From Rhizopus sp. PT2906 (lineage: Eukaryota; Mucoromycota; Mucoromycetes; Mucorales; Rhizopodaceae), in NCBI GenBank assembly GCA_025529335.1, contig JAMYHX010000004.1, positions 62,001 to 126,000 on the forward strand: a stretch of 64,000 bases of DNA. The letters run 5' to 3'. Positions 21,658 through 34,929 of the stretch are shown piece after piece; position 1 is the first letter of the stretch, and each line of letters opens with the position of its first letter. The notes beneath the pieces were generated by a model. It had not been told where the DNA came from, did not search any database, and saw only the letters and a list, made by a program, of their open reading frames with translations. The position numbers and the translations under genes were made by a program.

Positions 21658-23090
21658 GAATGAAAGAAAAAGAAATAAAAAAAAAGACGATCGTTTATTG
21701 ATATTTATAGCTCGGAACTTTGTGTGACACTTGTTTAAATAAATGAAGATCCCCTTTTTGATTAAAATGTTGGTTATTTATACTACCTAGCAGTAACTTG
21801 TCACTCCATTACTTTAGATCCTGTTATAACCATCTTATTAGTTAATATTCCCCTTGTTTATTTTTACATCTTTACTGCTATATATTTTTACTATACAGTA
21901 AAGCAGTAACGATATTCTGTAAGGGGGGAAGACATTGAAATATATGTCTAATAAAAAGAAGGGAAAAAAAGAGAAAGAAAAACGTTTTTTTAATTCCATT
22001 GAAAATAATATCGCAGTTTTAAAAAACATAATCTTTTTCTGGTGCCTAGACCAGTGTGTGAAGATGGGAGACGTACAAAGAACTCACCTGTGAATTAATA
22101 ACACTCTTGTTCCCCTAAAAGAAGCTTGGATGTCAAAAGTGAATATGAACAGTTTCAATAATCTAAAAGATGCATCATGAACAATAATATAGACTGTAAT
22201 ATTCTTGTCATCTAGCTCTTTTGAGGGCAGACTGGTACAAAAGAAGTTGCCTATGAGTAGCGTCAAGCATTGTAGTCATTACACTATTGATAGATCCTTT
22301 AAGGTTTAGACATTACGTCAAGTAGTAAGCATGTCTGTACGTTTCAGGTTTGTACAACAGTAAAGTAGAAACTCGAGCAAAGAATGCTCGCATAACAAAC
22401 AAGACAAAGATAGAATACAGCTTCTCCATTTTTCCATGGTTGTACTTTATAGCTTCACTTTGCGTCATTAACCCCAGTCCTGTACTTACCTTTGTATTCT
22501 TTTGGATTTACAGCGCAGTGCGCACTGTGTCGGCTCAGGATCACATGGATGGATATCTACTGTAAATTATCTAGGCTACATTTGCAATCTGACGCAAGAA
22601 TATTTCTAATACAAACGCGTGAATCAATGGCGAGTGCAATGTCTTTGAACAAGCATAGTTTATTCTTCCTTCTAAAGAGCTCTCTCAAATAAGTAAATAC
22701 TGAGTGCAGATTTTCATATAATGTATACATCTATGGAATTTGCTTAATAAGGATTATTGAGTCTACATTGACAAAAATAAACTAGATCAAATGAAAGAAC
22801 ATAGATTTAATTCCCCGTATCTGATCCTGTTGTTTTGATTTCCTGCACCATGGTAACATATGCTCACCTAATGCCTGAGTATGTAAGTTATTCATTTTGA
22901 TTGGTCTGTGGCTTCACGACTTTTGTCAGGTTGGAATTCAATACATCTCTTCTACATAAAAATGAAAATGATAAAGAAGCAGTCAAGCTGGCCATTTTTT
23001 TTTATTTTTTTTTTTTTACAGTACGCAATACCACCTTACTTTCCTTCCCTTTTTCCCTTTTTTTTTTTTTTCTTTTTCTCATACAACATA
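21658..23090. other. Gene-free stretch upstream of the FYR gene
   Basis: AT-rich, with many short frames but no recognisable domain or coherent splice set. The right end holds long T tracts (22998-23018, 23058-23071) just before the FYR gene start, a pattern also seen upstream of several other genes here. Nothing else seen. Confidence 0.4.
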
Positions 23091-24499
23091 ATGAGTAACC
23101 CTATATCACCACAACCATTTACTACAGAAGAAGCAGCGATAACTACGCCGCCACCCACCATAGATAATAACAATATAGTAATGGAAAATAATGCAGAACC
23201 AAATGATGAATCGTTTAAAAAGTTGAAAAGAAAACTCAAAGAAATGCAAGAAGTTGGCATAAAAAACATAAAGACTTTTAACTTTCTCTAAACATGTATA
23301 TATTCTTTATTTAATATTTTAGTTAAATGCTGCCATCAGTAGAGATTATATTCACGCAAAAAAGAAGATACGCACTTTAACTTATGAAAGAAAGTAAGTT
23401 TATTTTACTTTAATCTCTTTTGTATCAACACTTTATATAGTCTTTTATTGGATAGCATCTCACGTCTAGAAAGCATGAATCAATTAATATCAGATGATGA
23501 AAGTGGTAGTGATATATATAGTGATATATCAGATACAGATGAAGATTTAGATGGTAAGACCCTGTTATTTTCATTGTACAAAGACACTTATGCCTTCTGC
23601 AGTCAGTACACATACTCCAACTCCACAAGGAAGCAAGACTAGGATACTCAAAAAACTTGCTAATCGTCCTTCAAGCACTGTTGAATCAAGCCATGACCCA
23701 GCCACGGTAGCTTCTGCACCTCCCAAGAGATCGAAAGCAACTCATATTCCCGTTAAAACGCGTCGTGTTCAGCCAATTGATAGAGATGAAGACGGTAATC
23801 CTAAATTACCTCAACAAATTGGTGTTTTGACTGTTCTCAGTCTCGGACACATCGTCACAGACCGTCCCACGTTCCATAACGAACGATATATATTTCCTGT
23901 TGGCTATACCGTAAGCAGGTAAAACAAACCTTGTAGATATCAAATGGTTACTTATATATACATACAGAACTTATCCTAGCATGGTCGACCCTAATAGCAA
24001 TACCATCATTACATCTACTATCCTTGATGGAGGCGACGGACCACGATTCCGTGTGACAGCAGCCGACATGCCAGATCAACCGATCATTGCCAACTCGGCT
24101 ACAGGTGCTTGGACAATTGTCGTTCGTAAGTCTAATGAGATCCGACACAGAGAACACTCCAACTCGGCCTCTGGTCCTGATTATTATGGATTTAAACATC
24201 CTACGATCGCTAAGCTGATTCAAGATTTACCTGGAGCTAAAGACTTGAAACATTATGTGTGGCAAAACTTTGAAGAAATGGAGCCTCGTGCTGCAAAAGG
24301 AGTGATGGCAGCAGCTGAGAAGAAACGAGGTAATTTAGAGCAAATGGGAAATGCAAATAGAAGAGCTCCTAAAGAATCAAGCGGAGCCAATCCTATGGCT
24401 GTATCAGACCCATCACCTTCAATAATGTCTACTGGTACAGCGGATGCTACGCCAATAGAAGAAGATTACGGTGAACAAGATGAACTCCTTAGCGAATAA
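23091..24499 (+). CDS. FYRN/FYRC-domain protein (TBRG1-like)
   Basis: Exons 23091-23252, 23323-23393, 23441-23553, 23603-23918 and 23968-24499; 397 residues. The N-terminal part has a charged helix (LNAAISRDYIHAKKKIRTLT) and an acidic linker. The core matches adjacent FYRN (GVLTVLSLGHIVTDRPTFHN, YIFPVGYTVSRTYPSM) and FYRC (YYGFKHPTIAKLIQDLPGAK, then YVWQNFE) modules, which fold together. This arrangement is that of the chromatin-associated protein TBRG1; MLL-type methyltransferases and KDM5-like proteins also have FYR modules but carry catalytic domains missing here. Probably a nuclear chromatin-linked protein. The first intron uses a weak donor (gttggc), but the join keeps frame. Confidence 0.75.
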
Positions 24500-24731
24500 T
24501 AATAAGAATGATAATAATAGCATACATAAAAAAAAAATAAGAAAATATTTTTAGCACTTTTTTTCCGCGGAATGAAATGGATGATGATGGCTTCACTCCT
24601 GCTTGGTCTCTATTTTTTTTTTTTTACTTTAATGGTCGTGGAAAAAAAAAGGATGTTGAATGTATAAATATAGTTACTTGGCTTTACGTTTCTTTTTCTT
24701 TCTTTTTCTTTTATTTTTACTATTATCAAAC

Positions 24732-25364
24732 ATGACCAAAGACCATATTGACGAAGAATACTTGTTTGAAGATGGAAAGTATCTTTCATCCGAAGTACAA
24801 TCAAAGTTACATGAAGGATATAAACTATATCCACTACGATCCAATGATTACTATCGTGGCTATCTCGATGTACTCTCTGTCTTGACAGAGGTAGGCAAAC
24901 ATACAATTGACACTTGGAATCAACAGTTTGATTATATGAAGAAACATAATGACACATGTAAGTTCTTTTTGCTTAGTATCAAAAAGGTGTTAATAATGCC
25001 GATAGATTACACAATAACAATAACAGACGAAAGAAATGATCGTATAGCAGCCACTGGCACTATACTTGTTGAGCATAAATTTGTTCATACAAATGGACTC
25101 GTTGGTCATATTGAAGATATAGCAGTGGACGCATCCCATCAAGGTAAAAAGCTAGGGATCAGAGTCATTGAAGCCCTTAAGCATATTGCAGAGCAAACAG
25201 GCTGTTACAAAGGTAATAGTTTATATGACTTTGGGAATAGAACTAACAGATAAATAGTCATTTTAGATTGTTCAGCCAAGAATATACCGTTTTATGAAAA
25301 ATGCGGATTTACTTTAAAAGAGAATCAAATGGCATGGTACATTTCAAATAAACCACATTTATAA
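24732..25364 (+). CDS. GNA1: Glucosamine-6-phosphate N-acetyltransferase (GNAT family)
   Basis: Exons 24732-24957, 25006-25212 and 25258-25364; 179 residues. GNAT features are visible: a beta strand with ILVEHKFVHTNGLVGHIEDI, the acetyl-CoA loop region DASHQGKKLGIRVIEALK, and VILDCSAKNIPFYEKCGF near the end. Gna1 converts glucosamine-6-phosphate plus acetyl-CoA to N-acetylglucosamine-6-phosphate, en route to UDP-GlcNAc for chitin and glycans. The third exon must start at 25258, not at a nearer downstream ag, because only that restores VILDC. The stop overlaps the stop of the opposite-strand RhoGEF by a few bases. Confidence 0.9.
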
Positions 25365-28300
25365 CATTTTACGTGGATGATAAGCCTTCAATTTCAAATA
25401 AAATAACTGTTGAATATCCGATCTTATCATATGTGTCATGCAGCCATGAATCTCAGCGGTGTCACCTGTTTGAAAGTAGGTCAATTTGATTTGATCTCCA
25501 GGTATGATCTGAACCAGTTCTCCCTAAAGAAAGAGACAAGGTCAGCATTGTACAATTGACTCGCTATATCACTGCTTACTGTATCTACATGTCTAATCTC
25601 AATAAACTGAGCATCAAAAAGAATCACATAAGGATACTGAAATACTATATCCATCGGTTGTCCTTCCCATTCACAGAGTAGTGGTAGCCTAAGATATGTT
25701 AAAGCAATCACTCCACAATTCATACAACTTACTTTTGTGGCCCTCGGTAGACAAGAGATCCATTTCGATTATTGACAAAGAACGCAAACTTGTCATAACA
25801 AAGTAAAAATTTGTCATGAACTCGGTACATGGCAATTGGCTTAATCATCTCTCGGCTCACAAAATTGAATTGTGGATCCATTCTATCAGGGATCTCTCTC
25901 CCTCCAACCGCAAGGTTTTCAGGATCAATCACTTCAAATCCTCGATCACAGACAATTAAAAATTTGGATTTTAGAAATTGAATGCGACTAGCTTCTGCTC
26001 CCACATAGAATTCCTAATATAAAAAGCAGAGATAAGCTGACGATCCTTACAATTATTATTCTTACCTTGTATTTCTTAAACCATGCATGATGTGATCGAC
26101 CTCCAAGTTTGAATCCAGTCTTTGGAGTGATGTACTTTTGGTTCTTACTATCTCTTAAATCGTACAGTGGCTCTAAGCAGGTGAATATGCTTGATGTATT
26201 CTTCTTCTTTTTATATACAACCAGATGCCGATTATTACACATACCGATCTGGAAAAAGTGAATGTGTTGTCCCAGTGTTTGACCAAGCTTATCAGGAGAT
26301 TTGCTATTGGACATGAGTAAGTCTATTGGATACGCTTTCAACGTTTTGGCTAGTAATGAATGTTATTAGATACAAAAGTCTATCATATACACAGTTTTAT
26401 ACATATACATACCTGCAAGTATCAGCAAGATATGATGTCTTTCCAATACGGCCAATTGTGTCACTTCTTCACATGTGATGATTCGCCTTACAGTGCCATC
26501 ATAATTCTTTATATACACGCCATTATCTGTACCAACAAGTAGAATCTTTTCCATATGGATAGTAACTATAGGATACAATCACTATTATTACTAAAGAAGA
26601 ATAAGCAATATCCATATTTACCAAAAGGAAAAGTACAACACACTTTGCCCTGAAGCGTCGTAGTCGCAGAGTATCGGAAGGAGCTGTCATCCAAAGATAT
26701 CAATTCACATACTTCTTCACCCATTCGTTTTCTTAAGCAAGATTTAGCCTCTTCGATCGCTTGAATACATTTCTGCTTTTCTTCTAAGCTACATAGGAAA
26801 TTATACGCCCCTCCATGACGTCCGAGGTGGCAGATTGTCAGTGGATACAGTAGTGCATAATTGGGCGATGCCACGTTATTGTTGCTACTAGCAGCAGGCA
26901 TCAGCGATCTCGAGGTCGCTGTCGAAACAGGAGGTGTCTGGCTTGATCGCTGACTCAGATACAGCATCTGAATTGGAATAGGCTTTTTCCATACTCTATA
27001 CTTGTACTTGGTCATCAGCACCATATGGTCAAAGACAAATAAAAAGATGTCTGATTTTTCATAACTGCGACGTTTCATGATGCCTTGATAGAATAACCTC
27101 CGGCGAGGATCTGTTAGTTCTAGGTCTACATGGGGGTTTCCTGGCTTGAAGACTAACGCATCGTTCGTTTCGAGAATCTCCACACGTCGTTTATAGTATT
27201 CCGCCATCTGATCCGACCTTGACGCAACGGATTTGATCATGTCGAGACATTTTGTCAAGAAGGTATAGTCGGGATGATCTGTATCCGTCTTTTTGAGTAT
27301 AGCAGATATCAAGAGCGGATACCGCTGCATGCGAGTGACGGGACTGAGCAAAAAATGACGAAGCGCTAAACGACGCATACGTTTGTCCTGCTCGACTTGG
27401 ATGAAAAACATGGCCAGTCTCGGGTTTACCTTGGATTCTTGTTTGATCAAGTACTCGGCAAGCGACATTCGGGAACAATAGCGTGTGTAGGGGCCTTCAA
27501 AATAAGCCATATGTTGAATCAAAGTGTCACCAATCATGGGTACATAAGCTTGCTCCTGTTGAAGGCTAATTAGGTCATCCGAGAGTCCAAGGCTGAGTTC
27601 TCTTAATTCTCTATAGTTTCCAAATACTTCACTTACAAACTCCTCTCTTCTTTGCTTTGACGGAATGATGTTGCTGTCCTTCAACAGTGGACGTACGATC
27701 ACATCATTCAGAGTATCAAGGTCATTCTTGTAAGCTCGTTCGGAGTAAATCATTTCGTTAATCGCTTCCTGACGAGCAATCTCTCGCTTGGATAGAGTCT
27801 CTAGCAGCTCTTTCGGCACATTCTGGGCCCATGCTTCAGATAATGCCTTTTGTTCCATGTGGCTACTGCTAGATGGAGTTCGGCCGATAGTGCCCTTGGG
27901 TGCTTTGAGCTCCTGATTCCCAAATGGTTCGAGAAATGCAAGAGGGTATCGGTTAGGACACCGAGGTGTATAGCACCCTTCATTAGGATGGCAATTAGGT
28001 GTATAGCACCCCAAAAGCCCTGTCAAGATACCCTGGGGCATTTCATCTGTCATGTCCTCATTCAATGTATAGTATTCATCCGGATACAGACTACCTTGAA
28101 TAATAGATTTTTGAGAATAATGGATAGGCTCAAATAGAGGTGGGGTTGTTTTCATTAACGTATTGGCTATACATACGCAATATGGTTCAGGTAACCCATC
28201 CAGTAGGTTAGATAGTGTATTCTATTTCACAAACATACTTTGAATACATTGATACTCTTTCCCTCTTTTTAAAAGCAAAACTTACAATGGCTTCTTGTCC

Positions 28301-28861
28301 TGTAAATGACTCAGGATACACATTTGCGCAAAACAATTCTCGAATGCTCTCCAAGGCTCTAATCTTTTTCACAAACGCTTCACTTAGCGCAGAGAGATAA
28401 GCGTAATTGGATGGGACGACGGTTGAAACTGATGTTCCAGTAGAAAGTGTTGATGACATCAGTGGTCGTGTCTCGACCATTGTCTTTTCGTCCTTGTGTT
28501 TCAAATATCTGTTGACATAATCATTCTCTGGCGACATACATGATTGTTGTACTCTTTTTTGTGACGGCTCTGCAAAGGATAGACATGCTTCTTCTTCTGT
28601 AAATTTCTAGTGGGGGCGTTAGTCACGATGCATCATGCAACATGAATATCTCCTTTTTGTCCCTACATGGTTCACCAAGGTTTTAGTCGTATTTGACCTC
28701 TCGATCTTTTGGTACTCTGCATTTGAAAATTGCTGAAAGGATTGGCTTCGAGGAGGAGAGGTTGATGGTTGGTCCAATTCAGAGATAAAAGTGTTTACAT
28801 CACGCATCACGCTCGATAGACGAGACATTGAGAGAACACTATCACTGACGTTCCTTTGCAT
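25359..28861 (-). CDS. Rom2-type Rho1 guanine nucleotide exchange factor (DEP-DH-PH-CNH)
   Basis: Exons in transcript order: 28861-28667, 28606-28286, 28221-26622, 26565-26413, 26349-26066, 26013-25733, 25688-25580 and 25523-25359; 1035 residues. A DEP-like region (IRELFCANVYPESFTGQEAI) is followed by the Cys pattern CYTPNC..CYTPRCPN seen in this GEF family. The DH domain (IARQEAINEMIYSERAYKND to LRHFLLSPVTRMQRYPLL, about 320-505) comes next, then a PH region and a C-terminal citron homology domain (MEKILLVGTDNGVYI, RIQFLKSKFLIVCDRGFEVI). Fungal Rom1/Rom2 activate Rho1 for cell-wall synthesis and integrity signalling. Tail-to-tail with GNA1. The start is the first ATG in frame; an upstream exon is not excluded. 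Confidence 0.9.
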
Positions 28862-28958
28862 ATTTTTCAGTAGAGAGAGTAGATAAGCAAAAGAGAGAAA
28901 GAGAAAGAGAAAAAGAAAGAAAAGCTATATGCAATATGCATTGTCATTTGACGGAGTT

Positions 28959-31001
28959 TTATTGTTTGTTATGTTTTTCATGCTTGGCAAATCTCAAACC
29001 ACATGCATTACATAATTCTTTGGGGCCATTAGGACCCTTCCGCCATTCAGGTGAGTCCCTTGTTTGACAGATTGCGCACATCAGCTCACCTTGTTTATGC
29101 TTGGTTTTAGACTAAAATAACTGATAAATAGATATTGACATGCAAGTAACATCAAGCTTACCCTTTTACGAGGCTTGCGTTTATTTGAGCTTTCATATCT
29201 CTCAATCTGCTCTTTTAGCTTTTCATTTGTCTGCTCGAGTTGATGAAGTTCATATTGCCAGTTGGTTGACCTTGTCACATCCAGTTCGGGAAACATGTTT
29301 GGCTCTTTTATCTGATAAATCAAGGGTTCCTCATTACCTTCCTTGATTGGTTTCACTTGCAGTAAAATAAATGATGGACTCTGATCGCCGGGGTAAAATG
29401 TGCTTGAAACAGGTACATATGAGCCTTTTGAACTGAGCAAGGTATGCTCTATCGTCGCTGGTTTTCTGGTTTCCTCAATTACACGCAGGACACCTGCAAT
29501 CTTTGTGATGGACTCACTTTCAGCGTATTGGAAGATGGACTCATGTTTTAGTGATTCTGCGGGAAACCCAACAATATCCTGGCATCTTTCTGTGACGTAC
29601 AGGAAAAGGCCAGCAAGGCTGAGCTTAGCCCAATATTCTTCTGGGTAAAGGTTTACTTGGTCACTCGAGAGGTTGTACACTGGATACTCTCTTCCACAAA
29701 GTATCAAGCATTTTCTTGCTCTATTTTGATCCATATGCAATCTACCTTTGCAGTCTATCCACATATATCCTGTGTGTTTCTTTCTGATTCTGAATATCAA
29801 GCTCACTGTTCTGTCCGTGTTGCTATTGTGTGCTGCCTCTTTTATTTCGCGCATAACAGGTATAATATCAGATGGATGACAAAACGAGGTCAAAGACTTT
29901 CCTATCAGTTCATGCGGTTCGTATTCTAATTGTACATAGCTCGAACTTGAAGCGTAAAGGAACACACCCTTCAAGGATACTACATGTATAAAGTCACTCG
30001 TTTGATCCAGCACAAGTTGATTCCATTCTTTCCTTCTTTGCGTTCCGCTGTCCGTCGATGTGCTACCTAGCAAGCCTAAGGGATCTTTGTCCAGATTTGT
30101 TGATGGCGGTGAATCGCGAAAGTACTCGTCTACTACGCCAATAGTTTCCTCGATTGAGTCTTCTGTGACATATTTAGACCTAAATTTCCTTATCGTAATA
30201 TTTAAAGTTACCATGCTGTTTTTGATCCTGCTCATATTTTATTGAAGGTGGGATTACATGCGAAGCTTGATGATAATTAATATAATATGTTCCATCTATT
30301 TCACAAATGATGTCATAAGATTATTCACGCTGTTTGTTGATTCTGTTTTTTTTTTTACTTTGCATTTTTTCTAGTATCGAATTAGGTTGCTCAACCAAGT
30401 CAATCTGCAACCCCACATAGTATTCTACTTGTCCTTCCTCCGTAAATAAAGGAATGACTGTGATCAAATTGACAAAGGGCTAATGATTATAACTTAATAG
30501 GACGGTTACACACCCTAATATCAAATACCTAAAATACCTGGCCTCCTTTCTTGTAATTGATAATGCTCGCTTGATGTTCTTTAGCTTTATACAGCTGAGT
30601 TTTTAGATAATACACAGCTTTATTGTCTGTATGTTGTCGTCTTGATCCACCTGTAACCTGTCCATCTGGGCTTTGTAGAAATCTACAGTTTTTACCAACA
30701 ATTTCATCGTACGTATATCCAGTCAGCTTTTCAAATCCAGGAGAACAATAAATCACTGGAAAATCATACTGCATTGCATCAGATACGACAAATGAACAAG
30801 ACAGGTCAATGGGACCCAAATGTATCTGTGGATGTGGTCTGTTTGGGTGTTACAACTTTTTGTTCAGTGATATTATTTGACTTGCCTGTTGATCAACCGT
30901 GATAGCACTTGGATCATGTCAAACCCTGTATTTGAATATACACCTGATAAAACATCTTGTGGCTTTCGTACAACGTTTTCTAGATTATTCAAAAAGGACA
31001 T
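28959..31001 (-). CDS. wc-1: White Collar-1 blue-light photoreceptor (LOV-PAS-PAS-GATA)
   Basis: Exons in transcript order: 31001-30886, 30838-30538, 30479-30359, 30295-30212, 30162-29162 and 29111-28959; 591 residues. The LOV domain has GKNCRFLQSPDG; its Cys (residue 90) would form the flavin adduct. Two more PAS regions follow (LDQTSDFIHVVSLKGVFLYA; AKLSLAGLFLYVTERCQDIV). A basic stretch (NKRKPRKR) leads to a GATA finger (CAICQTRDSPEWRKGPNG, CNACG) at the end. It should bind flavin, sense blue light and act with a WC-2 partner on light-induced promoters. The short N-terminus without poly-Gln fits early-diverging fungi, which often have several wc-1 paralogues. The first intron uses a GC donor in perfect context (AACAG then gcaagt). 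Confidence 0.93.
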
Positions 31002-31811
31002 TTTGATAGAAAGGGAAAAAGAAAAAAAGTAGAAAAAGAAAATCTTTTTTCATGCTCTCTCTCACTCGCTTTAAATATAAATATTTCCAAATCAGGAAAC
31101 GCATAGATTCTTTGTGCTCTTTTCACTGCCAAACTGTACAGGCGCAATCACATTGGGCGTTATTGTTTGAAAAGCTGCAAGGTTAGCATACACACGCACA
31201 CATTGCAAGGGCATCACAGAAGAAAGGGAGATGGCTTATTACGTCAAACTCTTGTTATGGATTTGTTAAGAAAGCAATAACCTAACAACATCGGCCATTG
31301 CTCTTTTTGTTGTCATGGAAACTCCATTAGCTTGACTATGTGTTTATGAAAATATTATGCATTCGTCAGGAGGGGGACAGCCCAGAAGTTATCTTAAATT
31401 GAACTGACTTAGCCTTCATTATTTTACTAAAGGTAAAAGACAACTTTACCTGCTGCAAAAAAAGGGTCTAATATGCTTTGTACCGAAGCCGATCGAGTCT
31501 TGTGTTGCGCAGCAATTGAAATGGTGCTCTCTTTTTTTTTTTTCGAAATTGTACACACAAAAGTATAATGATACTTGTGTGATCATAAACATGTTGCAGC
31601 TAATAATTTATTCGCATTATTCTATTCTCTTTTTTATGCAAATCAAATTACACATCATCTTCCCGCCAATAACCGTAGCAACTATTCTAAAAATATTCAT
31701 ATGATGCGAGATCTGTTCTTTCGGAACAATACATCTTTGATATTCTATTGCATTCCACAAAGACATGAGAGAATAAGGGAACAGTAGTTTATTTTAATGA
31801 ACACAAAATGG
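31002..31811. other. Upstream region of wc-1
   Basis: About 0.8 kb between the wc-1 start and the StuA-like stop (both minus strand). It includes an A/T-rich TATA-like region at about 31070 and T-rich tracts. No gene recognised, and no light-response site can be assigned by eye. Confidence 0.4.
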
Positions 31812-33366
31812 TTACCATGGATGTTTATTATTGAATTCTGTGGGTATGGTTTCACCCTTTTTTTCGTATTCTTCTTCCTTGTAGTTCAGTTGCTGAAAAT
31901 GTTGCATGTTCTTGTTGACTGTTATGTAAGGATGATGACGAGCGACCATTGACTTTTGATTGGATTTAGCTATACTCTGCCTGCGAGAAGAACCAAAAGA
32001 AGGAGTTATCATGGCAGTAGACGAAGATGGATCATATTCTGCATTGGGTCGGGAATAGGGTGAATGGAATGCTGAGAGATAGGTTAGCGGTTTTCCTATG
32101 GAGAACATGAGGGCAATTAGATTACATAAGAATAATCAGAATATGTACCGTACCTGTTTCAGTCGATGTCTTGGAATAATTAGGAGAAAGTGCGCTAAAG
32201 TCTTGTTTTATTGTGCTTGCCATTAACTCTTCATACAATTTGTTATTCTCTGGTTGCTGCGGCTGGCTTTGTTTTGGCTGCTTAGTATAGTAAGCTGGAT
32301 TAGTATAGCTAGTAAAGTCACCAGAGACAAGAGGCAACTTTGAAGCGCCTGCCTTATTACTATAGTCCAATTGAGTGAGGAATAAATTGTTGTTGTTGTT
32401 ATTGTTATCTGAGGATGTGGAGAGCATGCTTGACGTATTGAATCCCGTATTCCTATTATAAACTATCAAATGAATGAGAAAGATGAGCACATATAGATAA
32501 GTTTGAATCTCACTTGTTTCTGTTGGAGGAGGCTGTAATCTATCCCAATTAGAAGGTGGCAAATAGTGTTGTCGATAATTATCAAACCTGCTGATGGGAT
32601 TGTGCAACGAAGAATACAGAAACATGGTGGGGTCATCAACAAACAAAGGATAAAGGAGATCTTGAATTCTGTACTGAGCCGCCAATAGCTTTGCTCTATC
32701 AAACGTGATCCTTAGTAGAGACATGTTAATCATATCGTGTGATGATGGTCTATATGGTCATATGTAATTACCAAACACCCTTTAAATGCATAGCACCCAC
32801 TTTGATGACCACACGACCTTTTTCGTTTTTTAGAATACCATCTCGCTTACCGCGAGACATACCGGCGACATTGAGTAACTTTGTACCATTGATCATGTCG
32901 TTATCTATTTTGCTTTTTGATATAAGACAAGTGTGAGATATATATACAACTTCCCTACCTTGCCGTCTTGCTACGCAGTAGCCATTGGCGTCCACTTGGT
33001 AGCATATCGTGCCTTCATCTTCCCATAATGTAGTTGTTAGTTTTGCTCTTGAGGTTAAGGGACGCCGTTGCTGTGTATAGGCTAGATGCGGACTAGTAAA
33101 AGTATTTTGTGACCCGATTTGTGGGTAGACTATGTATAAAATGTATTTAATGACACATAAGTCGATAAAAGAAATTCATTATTACTCGTAGGATTGGAAG
33201 CTGAAGATATAAAGTAATTAGATGTATTATAAATAAGGTTTGAGTTGCTAGTGCTTGACATTGAAGGGATTGGAGTTGATGTAGTTGGAGAAGAAGAAAT
33301 GATTGAGTTTTGTTGGGAAAGATATCCATTGACTGATCTTGAAGCTGATTCACTTGTATTGTTCAT
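31812..33366 (-). CDS. APSES transcription factor, StuA-like
   Basis: Exons in transcript order: 33366-33186, 33129-32959, 32904-32772, 32710-32514, 32462-32154 and 32095-31812; 424 residues. The APSES DNA-binding domain is nearly complete to the eye: LTTTLWEDEGTICYQVDANG, VARRQDNDMINGTKLLNVAG, MSRGKRDGILKNEKGRVVIK, VGAMHLKGVWITFDRAKLLA, then LLYPLFVDDP. This is the StuA/Sok2/Phd1/Efg1 class, bHLH-like regulators of conidiation, filamentation and other developmental switches. The flanks are Ser/Asn/Thr-rich and low complexity; no ankyrin repeats are present, which separates it from Mbp1/Swi4. The fourth intron length is a multiple of three and could be retained; removal is preferred because it has good sites. 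Confidence 0.92.
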
Positions 33367-34929
33367 CTTTATGAGCGCAAAGATTAAGAGCAATTATAAA
33401 ATGAAAGAGAGAGAAAAGAGAGAGAGAGAAGAGGATAAGATAGATAGATAGATAGAGAGGATATGGTATATTATTTTTACAGCCACCATGACGATGATTC
33501 CAATTCGAACCATTCTACTTTCTGGCCTTTTCTTTTGTCTCTGTTTCTTTGTTTTTGACTTTTGTTACTTCTTGCAAGTGTTGCAACTTTTAAAGGCACA
33601 TGAGAGTAGCTTTTTTTAAATAAAAGCTCTAATGATGCTAATGAAAATAAGCAATATTATACAACAGTTTATTGCATGTATTCTGACAAAGCATCATGAT
33701 GTACTCTGCATCTCTTTAAAATCATAAGCGTCTCAGCTTTTTCACATGACATCTTTTCCCGTATAAAGTATAAAATAATCATGTATATTATGTCACAAGT
33801 GAACAATGAAAAAGTCTTGCAGAATTAAATAAAGAATCGCTTGTTCACAGTTGACATATCAGCCAGAATTAGAACTCTATGCAAAAAGTTGCACCAGTTA
33901 TCAGTGTTGATCAATTTGCATTGTTTCCGGATAGTAGAGTCGCACACTTCCAAGCACGAGCCGTGCAAAAGTGGACGTGATCAATACAACGAACAACTCT
34001 CTGCCTCCACCGCCAATGCTTGCCCCCTCAACATTGTCAATGGTAGTTTTGATCACACAAGCATACGCTGGCTGTTTGACAAGGAGCAATGAACTTGTCT
34101 GTTTATATTTTTTGTTACAAAAGCTAATAGTGGCAAGACCACGGAATTTGGTAAATTAGATATTTAAAAAACGCTCTGCATATGAGCTAGAAGAGAACGT
34201 AAGCAGGGTAGTATCTATAAATGAAATGGTCGTGGCATTCACTTTTCTTTGTAGAGCACTTAATGCACTCAGCAAGCCTGATACTTCCAACTAATCATAA
34301 AGGAAAGAGTTAAACAAAAAAACATCGTTCATATTAAATGGGATAAAAACTCTATCAATCAGCTCATGATTTTGTTGAGGTTAAATCAAGAAATCTGCTA
34401 TCATGGCAACCGACCAGTTTAAGTCTAAAAGGAAATAAACAACTATGAAGGATAGTTTAGTGATGAAACATGTCTCTGAAATTGATTGACGAGTTAGTAA
34501 GACTTTTCTCGTCAAAGAGACGAAAATTGATGTCACTTTGTGGTAGACAAAGGAGAATGTTTGAAAAGAGCCGAGATCGGCGTGTTTTACTAGACTTGGT
34601 AACAAACTTGTCTATATTTTCAGAGGAAATAGAGTTGAGACTGTTCCTGATTAAAGACATCATATCTTCTTTTGCTCTGAAAGTGATTGCAAAGATATTC
34701 TTAAGTCATTTAAAGGAGAAGAGTGCGACATCCATTTCCATTTTGTTTCACTTGTTCCGAAAAAGTAAGGTTACACCAATACAGTAATTTGCGCTTGAAA
34801 ATAGAACTTTTGGGGGTGATTATATTGTAAGACCAGTAGACATATTGTTAATATATTTCAGAGGGCTTTTCATAACTCAGTGACATAGGAAGGAATCATA
34901 ATTTGCCAAAATACTTCAGTTGATGTAGT
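33367..34929. other. Upstream region of the StuA-like gene; no other gene
   Basis: Holds a GA/GATA microsatellite at about 33407-33460 near the StuA-like start. Beyond this are several unrecognised frames (33841-34092 and 34470-34787 on plus, 34457-34663 on minus) with no domain, start context or introns that support a gene. I read them as decayed sequence. Confidence 0.4.

Noticed and set aside
25258..25270. Alternative third-exon acceptor for GNA1 at ttttag (25267)
   Set aside because: It would delete the conserved VIL before DCSAKN; the upstream acceptor at 25257 restores it.
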